From positions 1 to 29,135 of the forward strand of contig JBEDEM010000018.1 in assembly GCA_041175665.1 (NCBI GenBank): a stretch of 29,135 nt of DNA. Direction: 5' to 3'. A program made the translations under genes and the position numbers. Below are positions 1 through 8,163 of the stretch, one piece after another. The DNA comes from UBA3064 sp016868095. GTDB lineage: Bacteria; Pseudomonadota; Gammaproteobacteria; Burkholderiales; Burkholderiaceae_E. The notes beneath the pieces were generated by a model. It was given only the letters and a program-made list of their open reading frames with translations, searched no databases and was not told the DNA's origin. How positions within the stretch are numbered: the first letter of the stretch is position 1; each line of letters opens with the position of its first letter.

Positions 1-50
1 GGCTTAGATGCAGACCCCGCAGGTGGCGTTTTATGGCTTCAAGTAAATTC

Positions 51-94
51 TTATTTCGCGCTTGTTTCTTCTTTATAAACAATAGCTTGAAAGG
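51..94 (+). promoter_or_regulatory. Candidate promoter and ribosome binding site for the Tsx-like gene
   Basis: A TATAAA hexamer at 74-79 resembles a sigma-70 -10 box. The hexamer 17 bp upstream (TTATTT, 51-56) matches the -35 consensus only at its first two bases, so the promoter call is weak. A GAAAGG Shine-Dalgarno-like stretch at 89-94 sits 9 nt before the ATG. The first 50 bases carry no recognisable gene; one open frame runs from the window edge to a TAA at 76-78 and could be the end of an upstream gene, but its 25 residues match nothing I know. Confidence 0.3.
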
Positions 95-103
95 CCTTTT
101 TTC

Positions 104-973
104 ATGAATACTTCTTCTCGCAAGACTCTTTTCCGCGCATCGTCTGTTTTGGTGGCCGGGCTGGCAATGGCTAGCCAAGCCCAAGCGGCCACTTGGAGCG
201 ACACTTATCTCGGCTACAAATTTGGCGATCGATTCTCTGAGCCCTTTAACACCAAAGACATCAATAAAAATGTTCTAACCTTTGGACACGCTAGCGGCTA
301 CAAGTACGGTTCAAATTTCGTCAACATCGACTACTTGATGTCCGATAAGAACGATCCAGCTTTTGCAGGCGCGAATCATGGTGCACGCGAAGTGTATGCG
401 ATCTACCGCCACACGCTTGACTTTGGAGCACTGACGGGATCGCCGATTAAGTTTGGTCCTGTCAAGGGCGTTGGTTTCACCGCAGGCTTCGATGTCAATA
501 CTAAAAACGATGCTGGGTATAACTCTAAAAAACAAATGCTCGTTGCCGGTCCAACCTTGTTCATCGACGTGCCAGCAGGTTTTCTCAATCTAAGCTTGCT
601 TCAACTTTGGGAGAGCAATGCGCCTTACAGTACCTTCAGTAAGACCGGCGTAGCGCGCTACAGTTATGACCCACATCCGATGCTCAGCGCGGCTTGGGGC
701 GTGCCAGTTTCGGGGTTGTGGTTTAAAGGTGTTGCAAACTTTATTGCTGAAAAGGGTAAGAGCGAATTTGGCGCTGCCACAAAGCCTGAGACATTTATTG
801 ATGTTTCATTGATGTACGACATGGCACCCGTGCTTGGCACTCCTAAGAGTGCAGTGCAAGTCGGCGTTGGTTATAATTATTGGCGTAATAAATTCGGTAA
901 TGACGCTTCCGGTCCTGCAGGGCCAGGCGCAATCGCCACCACACCCAATGTGAAGTTTGAATACCATTTTTAA
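104..973 (+). CDS. Tsx-like outer-membrane channel protein
   Basis: Predicted outer-membrane beta-barrel of the nucleoside-specific channel (Tsx) family, 289 residues, likely admitting nucleosides or purine bases to the periplasm. A Sec signal peptide is clear: basic start (SSRK), hydrophobic core, and AQAA cleavage region near residues 26-29. The mature part has alternating aromatic/polar strands such as YLGYKFGDRFSEPF, which is typical of Tsx-type 'outer envelope' proteins, and the chain ends in Phe (YHF), the usual outer-membrane assembly signal. It faces guanine deaminase tail-to-tail and sits at the edge of a complete purine degradation locus, which supports purine uptake. The substrate is inferred from family and position. 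A different porin-like barrel is the main alternative. Confidence 0.72.
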   Translation: MNTSSRKTLFRASSVLVAGLAMASQAQAATWSDTYLGYKFGDRFSEPFNTKDINKNVLTFGHASGYKYGSNFVNIDYLMSDKNDPAFAGANHGAREVYAIYRHTLDFGALTGSPIKFGPVKGVGFTAGFDVNTKNDAGYNSKKQMLVAGPTLFIDVPAGFLNLSLLQLWESNAPYSTFSKTGVARYSYDPHPMLSAAWGVPVSGLWFKGVANFIAEKGKSEFGAATKPETFIDVSLMYDMAPVLGTPKSAVQVGVGYNYWRNKFGNDASGPAGPGAIATTPNVKFEYHF

Positions 974-989
974 ATGTTATTTGCTTTTA

Positions 990-1017
990 CCCGACCGAGC
1001 TCGATGGCTTGGTCGGG
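990..1017. terminator. Stem-loop between convergent tsx-like and guaD genes
   Basis: An 11-bp stem (990-1000 with 1007-1017, one G-T pair) closes a 6-nt loop in the 46-bp gap between the two convergent genes. No T-run follows the stem on either strand, so it is not a textbook intrinsic terminator. It could still stabilise 3' ends or act in both directions. Confidence 0.4.
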
Positions 1018-1019
1018 GC

Positions 1020-2336
1020 CTAGTCTGGATTCGATAGTGACTTTTTAGCCGCTCTACCGGCGATAACGGTTTCGTTGATATGTCGATCGTCTCCCAGCAC
1101 GATCAGGCAAAAGAGTTTTTGTTCGAGCGTGCCGCAGCTATTCCAGCGATGCTGCAGGAGTGGCGTTGCCTGGGGATCGATCACCACAAAATCAGCGGGC
1201 TTTCCTGGTGCGATACCGTTTGAGCAATCTTCCCAGCCTAAAGCTTTTGCGGTTCCGATCGATTGGTGCCACCAAAGTCTGCTCGGGCTTAGGTAATAAC
1301 CCTGGAGTCTTGCAATTTCATAGGCACACATCATTGTTCTAAACGGCGAAAATGACGAGCCGCCTCCTACGTCGCTAGCCAGACCCCAGTCGAAATTGGC
1401 CATGGCAAAATCGAAAAGGCCACTGCCCAAAAATAAATTAGAACTGGGGCATACAGCGGCGAACACCGATTTCTCACGCATGAGGGCGCGGTCGTCGTCA
1501 TCGATATAAATGCAATGCGCCCAAATCGAATGTTTTTGCAAGAGGCCGAGGCGATCATAAACCGCGATATAACTGCGATCGGCTGGAAAAAGGCTTCGCA
1601 CCCACTCAATTTCAGCCTGATTTTCGGCAACATGCGATTGAATGCGAACTCCCGGATAGGAAGCAGCCAAGTCGGCGCATCCTCGCAATTGTGCTTCTGT
1701 GGACGTCGGGGCAAATCGAGGTGTGATCACGTAGCTGAGTCGCGACCGACCGTGCCAGCGCTCGATCAAGTCCTGGCTATCGCGAAGGGATTGCTCGGTG
1801 TTATCACGCAGTCCGTCTGGCGAATGTCGATCCTGCAATACCTTGCCGGCCATCATCGCCATGCGACGATCGCTGCTTGCCTGCATGAAGGCCTCGACCG
1901 AGTTTGGATGCGAGGTACAGTACACAGAAGCGCTTGTCACGCCGTGACGAATTAGCTCATCGAGCACCTTATCGGCCGTTTGTCGCGCACGTGCCAAATC
2001 ATGGAAAGCTGCCTCTGTGGGGAATGTATATGCTTCGAGCCAGGGCAGCAAGCCTTCGGCTGCCGACCCGATCACATCGAGTTGTGGGTAATGGATGTGA
2101 GGGTCGATAAACCCCGGCGCGATCATCAATCCTCTATAGTCGTGCTCGACGATTTCTCCGGCAAATAATGGTCTTAGGGATTGAATGCGTCCGTCTTGGT
2201 TGACCTCAATCACATGGTCTTTCAATAGTTCGAGCTTTTCGGGACTATGCCATTGCAATACGTTGGCGCACCAGCGCTCGCACGCTGGCCCTATTTTTTC
2301 GCCGGCTTCATAAGTTGGGTTGGTAACTTGCTTCAT
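1020..2336 (-). CDS. guaD: Guanine deaminase
   Basis: Hydrolytic deamination of guanine to xanthine and ammonia in the cytoplasm. The 438 residues match the amidohydrolase-family GuaD length (about 440). Visible metal-site elements: PGFIDPHIHYPQ with His80 and His82, QSHVAE with His235, the WAHC His274, and ASDVGGG with Asp322. I chose the ATG at 2336 because starting 18 codons earlier would run into xdhA; the shorter start leaves a 25-bp divergent gap. No strong Shine-Dalgarno is visible. The product, xanthine, is the substrate of the divergent xdhABC genes. The family call is firm; only the exact start is uncertain. Confidence 0.93.
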   Translation of the reverse strand: MKQVTNPTYEAGEKIGPACERWCANVLQWHSPEKLELLKDHVIEVNQDGRIQSLRPLFAGEIVEHDYRGLMIAPGFIDPHIHYPQLDVIGSAAEGLLPWLEAYTFPTEAAFHDLARARQTADKVLDELIRHGVTSASVYCTSHPNSVEAFMQASSDRRMAMMAGKVLQDRHSPDGLRDNTEQSLRDSQDLIERWHGRSRLSYVITPRFAPTSTEAQLRGCADLAASYPGVRIQSHVAENQAEIEWVRSLFPADRSYIAVYDRLGLLQKHSIWAHCIYIDDDDRALMREKSVFAAVCPSSNLFLGSGLFDFAMANFDWGLASDVGGGSSFSPFRTMMCAYEIARLQGYYLSPSRLWWHQSIGTAKALGWEDCSNGIAPGKPADFVVIDPQATPLLQHRWNSCGTLEQKLFCLIVLGDDRHINETVIAGRAAKKSLSNPD

Positions 2337-2361
2337 AATTCGATTATCTTCGATAAAGCCT
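2337..2361. promoter_or_regulatory. 25-bp divergent intergenic region of guaD and xdhA
   Basis: The only DNA between two divergent start codons. It holds a dyad TTATC-N3-GATAA (2344-2356) and a direct repeat TTCGAT at 2339-2344 and 2349-2354. It is too short for two separate promoters with leaders, so the promoters must overlap each other or lie inside the neighbouring coding sequence, or transcripts are nearly leaderless. The dyad is an operator candidate by position only. Confidence 0.35.
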
Positions 2362-3849
2362 ATGACGATTGTTTTTTGGCAGGACAACAAGATCCATGAA
2401 CTAGATCGTTCTCAAAGCGATCGTTCTCTGCTCGATTATTTGCGCCGGGATGCTGGCGTTAAATCGGTTAAGGAGGGATGTGCTCAAGGCGATTGTGGTG
2501 CATGTGCCGTTACGGTGGTTCAAGCCGACCCTCATCATGGCCTCCAAATCCGCGTTGTCAATAGTTGTATCAAGCCATTACTAAGCTTGGATCAATCGCT
2601 TGTCTTTTGTGCCTCTGATCTGCCCCCAGAGCACCCGGTGGTTGAGGCCATGTTGCAAAGCGATGCGAGTCAGTGCGGTTTTTGTACCCCGGGTTTTGTG
2701 ATGTCGCTTTATGGGGCTTTCCTTGAGGCAAGGCATAAAGGAGTTGCATGCATCCCGGATCGTGAGGCTGCATTAGAGGTTTTCTCAGGCAATCTTTGTC
2801 GCTGTACAGGCTATGGTTCGCTGATCGATGCGGCTTTAAGCATGGACAAGTTCAATCATCCCGATGCGGATTGGCTTGCGCCCATTCGTAGCGGACTCGC
2901 TGCACTCGATATTTACGTCAAGCAATCAAGAGATCCACAAATTATATCAATGCTTGGCGTCTCAGGCGACCTGCCGATCGATCCACTTGTCGATACGCTG
3001 AAAAAAAAGGCCGAGCATGTAAACGCAAGCTTTGTTGCGGGGGCGACAGACCTTGGTCTTTGGCTAAGTCGAAAGCATCAACGACCCGATGGCTTATTGG
3101 ATCTTTGTCGAATACCCCAACTCACTGTTTCGCAACACGATGATCAAGGCTGGCGCATCGGTGCTGCGCGCCCCTTGCAAACCGTGTTTGACGAGATATT
3201 GGTTTACTGGCCTGAGCTTAAGGAATATTTAGAGCGTTTTGCAGGGCGACCTATTCGTTCGAGTGCAAGTCTTGGTGGCAATCTTGCAAGCGCTTCGCCG
3301 ATTGGCGATTGCATCCCCTTACTTTGGGCCATGGATGCCCGCCTACGTCTTAAGTCTTGGAATCATGAGACCCAAACTATTCAAGAACGTGAGTTGAGCA
3401 TTGACGATTTTCTGAAAGGCTACAGGTACACGGCACTTCTTCCACACGAATTGATTGAATCGATACTGATTCCAGCATCAAGCAAGAAGCTGCGGCTCTA
3501 CGCACGCAAAATCAGCAAACGCTGGGAAGACGATATTTCGTCGGTGTCGATGGTGATTGGCTATTCGCTGAAAACCGAAGCCAGCTTTGGTAATTTAGCG
3601 CTTGCCCTCGGTGGTGTTGCTGAGCAAGTGCTGCGAGCCCGGGAGGTCGAAGCGCTGCTACGCGGACAAGCGATTACTCAGTGCAAGATTGCCGAGGCTT
3701 GTGCTGCCTTACAAGCGCTCATTCGACCGATTGACGATGCTAGAGCATCTGCAGCTTATCGGCGTGCGATTTGCGATGAGTTATTTCGCTCTTTTATATC
3801 GATGATTCGGTGTGGTGCTTTAGCCGATGCAAAGGAGTCAGGCTATTAG
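2362..3849 (+). CDS. xdhA: Xanthine dehydrogenase small subunit (2Fe-2S and FAD)
   Basis: Electron-transfer subunit of the two-subunit bacterial xanthine dehydrogenase that oxidises hypoxanthine and xanthine to urate; 495 residues. The N-terminal plant-type 2Fe-2S site is GCAQGDCGACAV (Cys40, 45, 48) with Cys69. The second cluster is QCGFC (Cys105, 108) plus LCRC (Cys146, 148). An FAD-binding molybdopterin-dehydrogenase domain follows (about 210-400), with FVAGATDLG and ASLGGNLASASPIGD. The start is the ATG beginning MTIVFWQ, since a longer reading would enter guaD. It is first in xdhABC and its 3' end overlaps the annotated xdhB start. Confidence 0.95.
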   Translation: MTIVFWQDNKIHELDRSQSDRSLLDYLRRDAGVKSVKEGCAQGDCGACAVTVVQADPHHGLQIRVVNSCIKPLLSLDQSLVFCASDLPPEHPVVEAMLQSDASQCGFCTPGFVMSLYGAFLEARHKGVACIPDREAALEVFSGNLCRCTGYGSLIDAALSMDKFNHPDADWLAPIRSGLAALDIYVKQSRDPQIISMLGVSGDLPIDPLVDTLKKKAEHVNASFVAGATDLGLWLSRKHQRPDGLLDLCRIPQLTVSQHDDQGWRIGAARPLQTVFDEILVYWPELKEYLERFAGRPIRSSASLGGNLASASPIGDCIPLLWAMDARLRLKSWNHETQTIQERELSIDDFLKGYRYTALLPHELIESILIPASSKKLRLYARKISKRWEDDISSVSMVIGYSLKTEASFGNLALALGGVAEQVLRAREVEALLRGQAITQCKIAEACAALQALIRPIDDARASAAYRRAICDELFRSFISMIRCGALADAKESGY

Positions 3850-6151
3850 TGCTTTCATCGGACACGAGAGCGCGCTTGATCAGATACGGGGGACAGCGCG
3901 TTTTATCGACGACTTACCAGAGGTCGCCGGAAGCTTGCATCTCGCGCCGGTTTGCAGTCCGATCGCGCACGGCAGGCTGATTTCCATCGACGCCGAACAG
4001 GCTCTTGGGATGCCTGGCGTTCAAGCCTTGATTCAGGCAGGCGACTTAAGCGGTCCCAATGAGATTGCCAATATGGCAGGCGACGAACCGATTCTTGCTC
4101 AGCACGAGGTCTCCTATGCAGGCCAAGTGGTCGCACTCGTCGCTGCTCGGAGTCATCGCGAAGCGCTGGCAGCCGCAGCCAAGGTGAAACTGCACATCGA
4201 AGCGCTTCCAAGCGTTCTAAGTATTGAACAGGCGATGGAAGCACGTGCATGGATCACGCCGCCGGTTCTGCTTGAACGAGGGGATACCGATGGCGCAATG
4301 GCAAAGGCAGCACACCGACTCAAAGCACAACGCTGGATCGGTGGCCAGGAGCATTTTTACCTTGAGGGTCAGATCGCTTATGCCATACCTGAGGAGCAGG
4401 ATGCCATGCTGGTGCACTCGAGCACCCAGCACCCGGGTGAAATGCAGCACTGGATTGCGCACGCGCTTGATGTACCAGCACACCGTGTTCGTGTCTTGTG
4501 CAGAAGAATGGGCGGTGGATTCGGCGGCAAAGAGACCCAATCAGGTCAAATCGCGGTCTGGGCTGCAGTGGCCGCGAAGCGCCTCGCTTGTCCGGTCAAA
4601 ATGCGTCTTGATCGTGACGACGATTTCAAGATCACAGGCAAACGCCATCCTTTCCGAGTGCGTTACGAAGTAGGCTTTGATGACGAGGGTCGCTTGCTGG
4701 CACTCGATGCCGAACTCGCCTCCGATTGCGGCTTTTCTGCCGACTTGTCCATACCCGTCAATGAACGAGCGCTATTTCATGTAGATAATGCTTATTACTT
4801 GGAATCCTTGCGTATTCGCTCTTATCGCTGTCGCACAAACAAGCAATCGAATACAGCCTTTCGCGGCTTTGGTGGTCCACAAGGCATGTATTTGATCGAA
4901 AGCGCTATAGGAGATGTCGCTCGCTATCTCGGTGAGGATGCGCTGCTTATTCGACTTCGTAATGTTTATGGGAGCGCTCCAAGAAATACCACGCCTTATG
5001 GTATGACCGTTGAAGATGAGTTCATCGGTGATTTGATGCGTAAGCTTGCCCAGGATTGTCGATATGAATCGCGACGGCATGCGATCAAGACTGGCTGCTT
5101 GCCCCGCGGTATTGCCATCACGCCTGTCAAGTTCGGGATTAGTTTTAACGCCACGCATTTCAATCAAGCAGGTGCCTTGCTGCAATGGTTTACCGATGGC
5201 AGCTTGGCTTTACATCATGGTGGTACCGAAATGGGGCAGGGCCTGCACACCAAGCTCCTGGGTATTGTTGCTCGTGTCCTTGGCCTTGACCCTGCACAAA
5301 TTCGGGTCATGACGACCGATACCCATGCAATTGCCAACGCCTCGGCCACCGCAGCATCGGCTGGAAGCGATTTAAACGGGCGAGCCGCCGAGATGGCAGC
5401 CCATAGCTTGCGTGATCGCTTGATTGACTATTGGTCTAAAGCCACAGGCGCACAACGAGCCTCAATGCGATTTGAACAAGGTCATGTGTATTGGAACGAT
5501 CAAAAAAACCTTACTCAATCCATCCCCTTGCACGAGCTTGTGAGCAAGGCTTATTTGGCAAGAGTTCAGTTATGGGCTGAGGGTTTTTACAGCACACCGA
5601 AGATTCACTTTGACCCAAAGACAAGGCTGGGAAGACCGTTTTATTATTTCTCATGGGGCGCAGCTTGTACAGAAGTAGAAGTTGATCCGAGGACGGGTTG
5701 CTATCGCGTGCTTGCGGTTGACATACTTCACGATGTTGGCCATTCGCTTAATGAGCGCATTGATCGAGGCCAGGTGATCGGTGGATTCGTGCAAGGCATG
5801 GGTTGGCTAACCACCGAAGAATTGCGTTGGCACGACGATGGACGGCTTTTGACCCACGCACCATCAAGTTACAAGATTCCAACCGCCAGGGATCTGCCTG
5901 AGCACATGGTCTTGAACTTTTGGCCAATGCCTAACCGAGAAGACAATGTCGGTCGGTCAAAGGCAGTCGGCGAGCCGCCCCTGATGCTCGCGCTTTCGGT
6001 GATCGAAGCATTGCGTGATGCCGTGGCCAACATCAGGGCTGTCAGTCACACATCTCAACGGCCTCTCGGCGTCGAAGGACCGATGGTTCACCTTGATGCA
6101 CCAGCAACGCCAGAGCGCGTTTTTTTTGCAATCAGGCATCGAGCTGAGTGA
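3827..6151 (+). CDS. xdhB: Xanthine dehydrogenase large subunit (molybdopterin)
   Basis: Catalytic molybdenum subunit that hydroxylates hypoxanthine/xanthine with water; 774 residues, normal for XdhB. Cofactor and active-site motifs are intact: GGGFGGKE (about residue 228), FRGFGGPQG (about 344), GGTEMGQGLHTK, the ASATAASAGSD stretch, and AVGEPPL with the catalytic base Glu716. No signal peptide, so cytoplasmic. Translation probably couples to xdhA through a short overlap, and the true start may be an ATT six codons in. xdhC follows after one base. The substrate is inferred from motifs plus the purine locus; the wider family also includes aldehyde oxidases, but the GuaD and PuuD neighbours make xanthine most likely. 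Confidence 0.95.
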   Translation: MQRSQAISAFIGHESALDQIRGTARFIDDLPEVAGSLHLAPVCSPIAHGRLISIDAEQALGMPGVQALIQAGDLSGPNEIANMAGDEPILAQHEVSYAGQVVALVAARSHREALAAAAKVKLHIEALPSVLSIEQAMEARAWITPPVLLERGDTDGAMAKAAHRLKAQRWIGGQEHFYLEGQIAYAIPEEQDAMLVHSSTQHPGEMQHWIAHALDVPAHRVRVLCRRMGGGFGGKETQSGQIAVWAAVAAKRLACPVKMRLDRDDDFKITGKRHPFRVRYEVGFDDEGRLLALDAELASDCGFSADLSIPVNERALFHVDNAYYLESLRIRSYRCRTNKQSNTAFRGFGGPQGMYLIESAIGDVARYLGEDALLIRLRNVYGSAPRNTTPYGMTVEDEFIGDLMRKLAQDCRYESRRHAIKTGCLPRGIAITPVKFGISFNATHFNQAGALLQWFTDGSLALHHGGTEMGQGLHTKLLGIVARVLGLDPAQIRVMTTDTHAIANASATAASAGSDLNGRAAEMAAHSLRDRLIDYWSKATGAQRASMRFEQGHVYWNDQKNLTQSIPLHELVSKAYLARVQLWAEGFYSTPKIHFDPKTRLGRPFYYFSWGAACTEVEVDPRTGCYRVLAVDILHDVGHSLNERIDRGQVIGGFVQGMGWLTTEELRWHDDGRLLTHAPSSYKIPTARDLPEHMVLNFWPMPNREDNVGRSKAVGEPPLMLALSVIEALRDAVANIRAVSHTSQRPLGVEGPMVHLDAPATPERVFFAIRHRAE
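3831..3837 (+). promoter_or_regulatory. Strong Shine-Dalgarno inside the xdhA/xdhB overlap, pointing to an ATT start
   Basis: AAAGGAG lies immediately after the only upstream in-frame ATG of xdhB (3827), too late to serve it. Seven nt downstream is an in-frame ATT (3845-3847) that overlaps the xdhA TAG stop. This suggests that xdhB may begin at a rare AUU codon, coupled to xdhA termination. The ATG at 3827 has no visible Shine-Dalgarno. Confidence 0.4.
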
Positions 6152-6152
6152 T

Positions 6153-6995
6153 ATGAGTGCGGTCAGGGCACAGGCTGAATCATGGTTTGCTGCTGGGCTC
6201 AGTGCGGTGATCATCGAATTGACTTCGGTTCGCGGCTCAGTGCCGCGTGAGCAGGGCACGAGGATGTTGGTCAGTATGAATGCCGCCCTCGGTACGATAG
6301 GGGGCGGTCGCCTTGAGTTTGAGGCCGTTGAGCAAGCGCGTGCCCTGTTGCGGACAGGTGATCTCGCTCACTTACCACAGCGACGAACGATTGCACTAGG
6401 TCCATCGCTTGGCCAATGCTGTGGCGGATCGGTCGATCTCACTTGGTTTGCTCTTGATTCAAATACGATAGCGATGTGGCCACCGAGTGCTTTTCGATTT
6501 GAGTTGCAAATCCACGGAGCAGGGCATGTGGGACAAGCGCTGCTTCAAGTGCTTCATGGCGTTCCCTGCTCCTTAACATGGGTTGACTCGCGTGAGGCGG
6601 CTTGGCCGGATCCTCTGCCCAGCCATCCGCTAACCCAACTTAAAACCGTTTGCTCGGAAAGCCCTGAAGATGTGATCCATCAGGCAGCTGCTGACTCTTA
6701 TGTTTTGATTGCCACCCACCGTCATGATGTCGATGAGCGTATCGCGCAAGTGGCTTTGAAACGTGAAGACCTGGCTTGGGTGGGTATGATTGGGTCGAAA
6801 ACCAAACGCGCCCGTATCCTTTCTCGCTTGGCACAAAGGGGGCTTGCGGCTAGCGCGCTCCAACGCCTCGTCAGTCCGATTGGCTTGAGTAACATCGAGG
6901 GCTTTGGCAGCAAGACGCCTGCTGTTATTGCTTTGTCGGTGGCTGCGCAGATTCTACAAACCAGTTCGCAATCAGTTGGCGTTCATCCTCGGTGA
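6153..6995 (+). CDS. xdhC: XdhC molybdenum-cofactor insertion chaperone
   Basis: XdhC/CoxI family protein that binds and sulfurates molybdenum cofactor and hands it to XdhB; it is not part of the final enzyme. 280 residues from the ATG one base after the xdhB stop. The N-terminal domain shows SVRGSVPREQGTRML, TIGGGRLE and LGQCCGGSV with a CC pair; the C-terminal Rossmann-like domain shows HGAGHVG, ATHRHDVD, WVGMIGSKTKR and GFGSKTPAVIA. It is last in xdhABC. Its final 23 codons overlap, antisense, the end of puuD. The overlapped tail lies after the last conserved helix and is probably tolerant of change. Confidence 0.93.
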   Translation: MSAVRAQAESWFAAGLSAVIIELTSVRGSVPREQGTRMLVSMNAALGTIGGGRLEFEAVEQARALLRTGDLAHLPQRRTIALGPSLGQCCGGSVDLTWFALDSNTIAMWPPSAFRFELQIHGAGHVGQALLQVLHGVPCSLTWVDSREAAWPDPLPSHPLTQLKTVCSESPEDVIHQAAADSYVLIATHRHDVDERIAQVALKREDLAWVGMIGSKTKRARILSRLAQRGLAASALQRLVSPIGLSNIEGFGSKTPAVIALSVAAQILQTSSQSVGVHPR

Positions 6996-8163
6996 TACCC
7001 GTTGCGTTATTAAAGGGCATTTGCCGTGTGATCACGACTTGTTGGTAAATTGCCTCTCGCTGGCTGATGACCAGGGTGGGGTCATCGAGGCGTACCTGCT
7101 TGCTCGCTTGCGATGCCTGATGGCAGCTTATGCATTTGAGTTGTACTAAATTCCAGACTGGTTCGGGTAATGTAACGAGTTTTGGGGCAGGGACTTCCGG
7201 CTTGTGCGTGCTCAGCACAACTCCGCCCGCCAGGCAAAGGCTCGCGACGAACCACGGCCAGGGCTTTTGTTGGCCTTTATGCCTTTGCACAAACCACAAG
7301 CGAATGATTGCTCCCGCTGCCATCAGCAAACAAAGCAAGATCCAAGCATGTTGAGCCTGATAAACACTTGGATAGTGGTTTGACAGCATGGCAAACAACA
7401 CTGGCAGCGTGAAGTAGGTGTTGTGTACAGAGCGCTGTTTACCTCGCTTGCCATGCATACTGTCGGGAAGCTTGCCAGCACGCATGGCCTCGATGACTTT
7501 GCGTTGGCCGGGTATGATGACCATCAAAACATTGGCGCTCATGATGCTCGCGAGCATGGCGCCGATGATCAAAAAGGCTGCTCTGCTTGCAAACAATTGA
7601 CATGCAAGCCAACTGCTAAAGACGATGAAACAAGCAATCAGCAAGCCCAGTAAACGCTCTTTAAACAATTGCTCGGCAGCATCATTGCCGATCCCCACGA
7701 ATCGGCAGAGCAAATCGTAGACAAGCCAGCCAACGACAAAAAAGGATAAGGCAAGGGTGACTGCAACACCCGTACTCCAAGCTTGAACCCTTGGATCGAT
7801 CAAATAGGTATTGGCTTGGAATAAATAGAGCGCTACAAATAGTGCAAATCCCGAAAGCCAGGTGCTATAGCTTTCCCAGTAAAACCAGTGTAAGCGCTGC
7901 GGCAAACCGGCCGGAGCAAGCATGTATTTTTGAGGGTTGTAAAAGCCGCCACCGTGAACCGCCCAAAGCTCACCATCAACGCCTTTACGCAATAGTTCAG
8001 GGTCGAGCGGCTTTTCGAGGTGATTATCGAGCCAGACGAAGTAAAATGAAGCGCCAATCCAGGCAATACCAACAACGACATGGAGCGATCGCAACAGCAG
8101 TTGTAACCACTCCATCCAAAGGCCTGCGCTGGGAACCCAGGCGCTCGAAAAAAATTCGGCCAT
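6925..8163 (-). CDS. puuD: Membrane urate hydroxylase with C-terminal cytochrome c
   Basis: Urate oxidation to 5-hydroxyisourate by the PuuD family: an N-terminal membrane domain of about eight helices fused to a c-type cytochrome, which passes electrons to the respiratory chain instead of making peroxide. 412 residues. The family block runs from RSLHVVVGIAWIGASFYF through the conserved WAVHGGGFYNPQKY and WFYWES segments. The haem site is CISCH (Cys344, Cys347, His348), and the cytochrome fold closes with MPFNNATGITEDERQ. The ATG overlaps the uraH stop as TAATG, so translation is probably coupled; a longer reading adds 10 residues inside uraH. Haem attachment implies that the C-terminus is periplasmic. 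It replaces a cofactor-free uricase or HpxO, which I do not see. Confidence 0.93.
   Translation of the reverse strand: MAEFFSSAWVPSAGLWMEWLQLLLRSLHVVVGIAWIGASFYFVWLDNHLEKPLDPELLRKGVDGELWAVHGGGFYNPQKYMLAPAGLPQRLHWFYWESYSTWLSGFALFVALYLFQANTYLIDPRVQAWSTGVAVTLALSFFVVGWLVYDLLCRFVGIGNDAAEQLFKERLLGLLIACFIVFSSWLACQLFASRAAFLIIGAMLASIMSANVLMVIIPGQRKVIEAMRAGKLPDSMHGKRGKQRSVHNTYFTLPVLFAMLSNHYPSVYQAQHAWILLCLLMAAGAIIRLWFVQRHKGQQKPWPWFVASLCLAGGVVLSTHKPEVPAPKLVTLPEPVWNLVQLKCISCHQASQASKQVRLDDPTLVISQREAIYQQVVITRQMPFNNATGITEDERQLIANWFVESAQPPTKQ

Noticed and set aside
1..78. Open frame from the window edge to a TAA at 76-78
   Set aside because: Only 25 residues are visible, unrecognisable, and they overlap the candidate promoter; cannot be told from chance.
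1515..1955. Plus-strand open frame of 146 codons inside guaD
   Set aside because: Antisense to a well-supported guanine deaminase, no family features, unlikely composition.
4224..4673. 149-codon frame inside xdhB
   Set aside because: Same-strand shifted-frame shadow of the molybdopterin subunit, rich in Arg, Ser and Cys with no motif.
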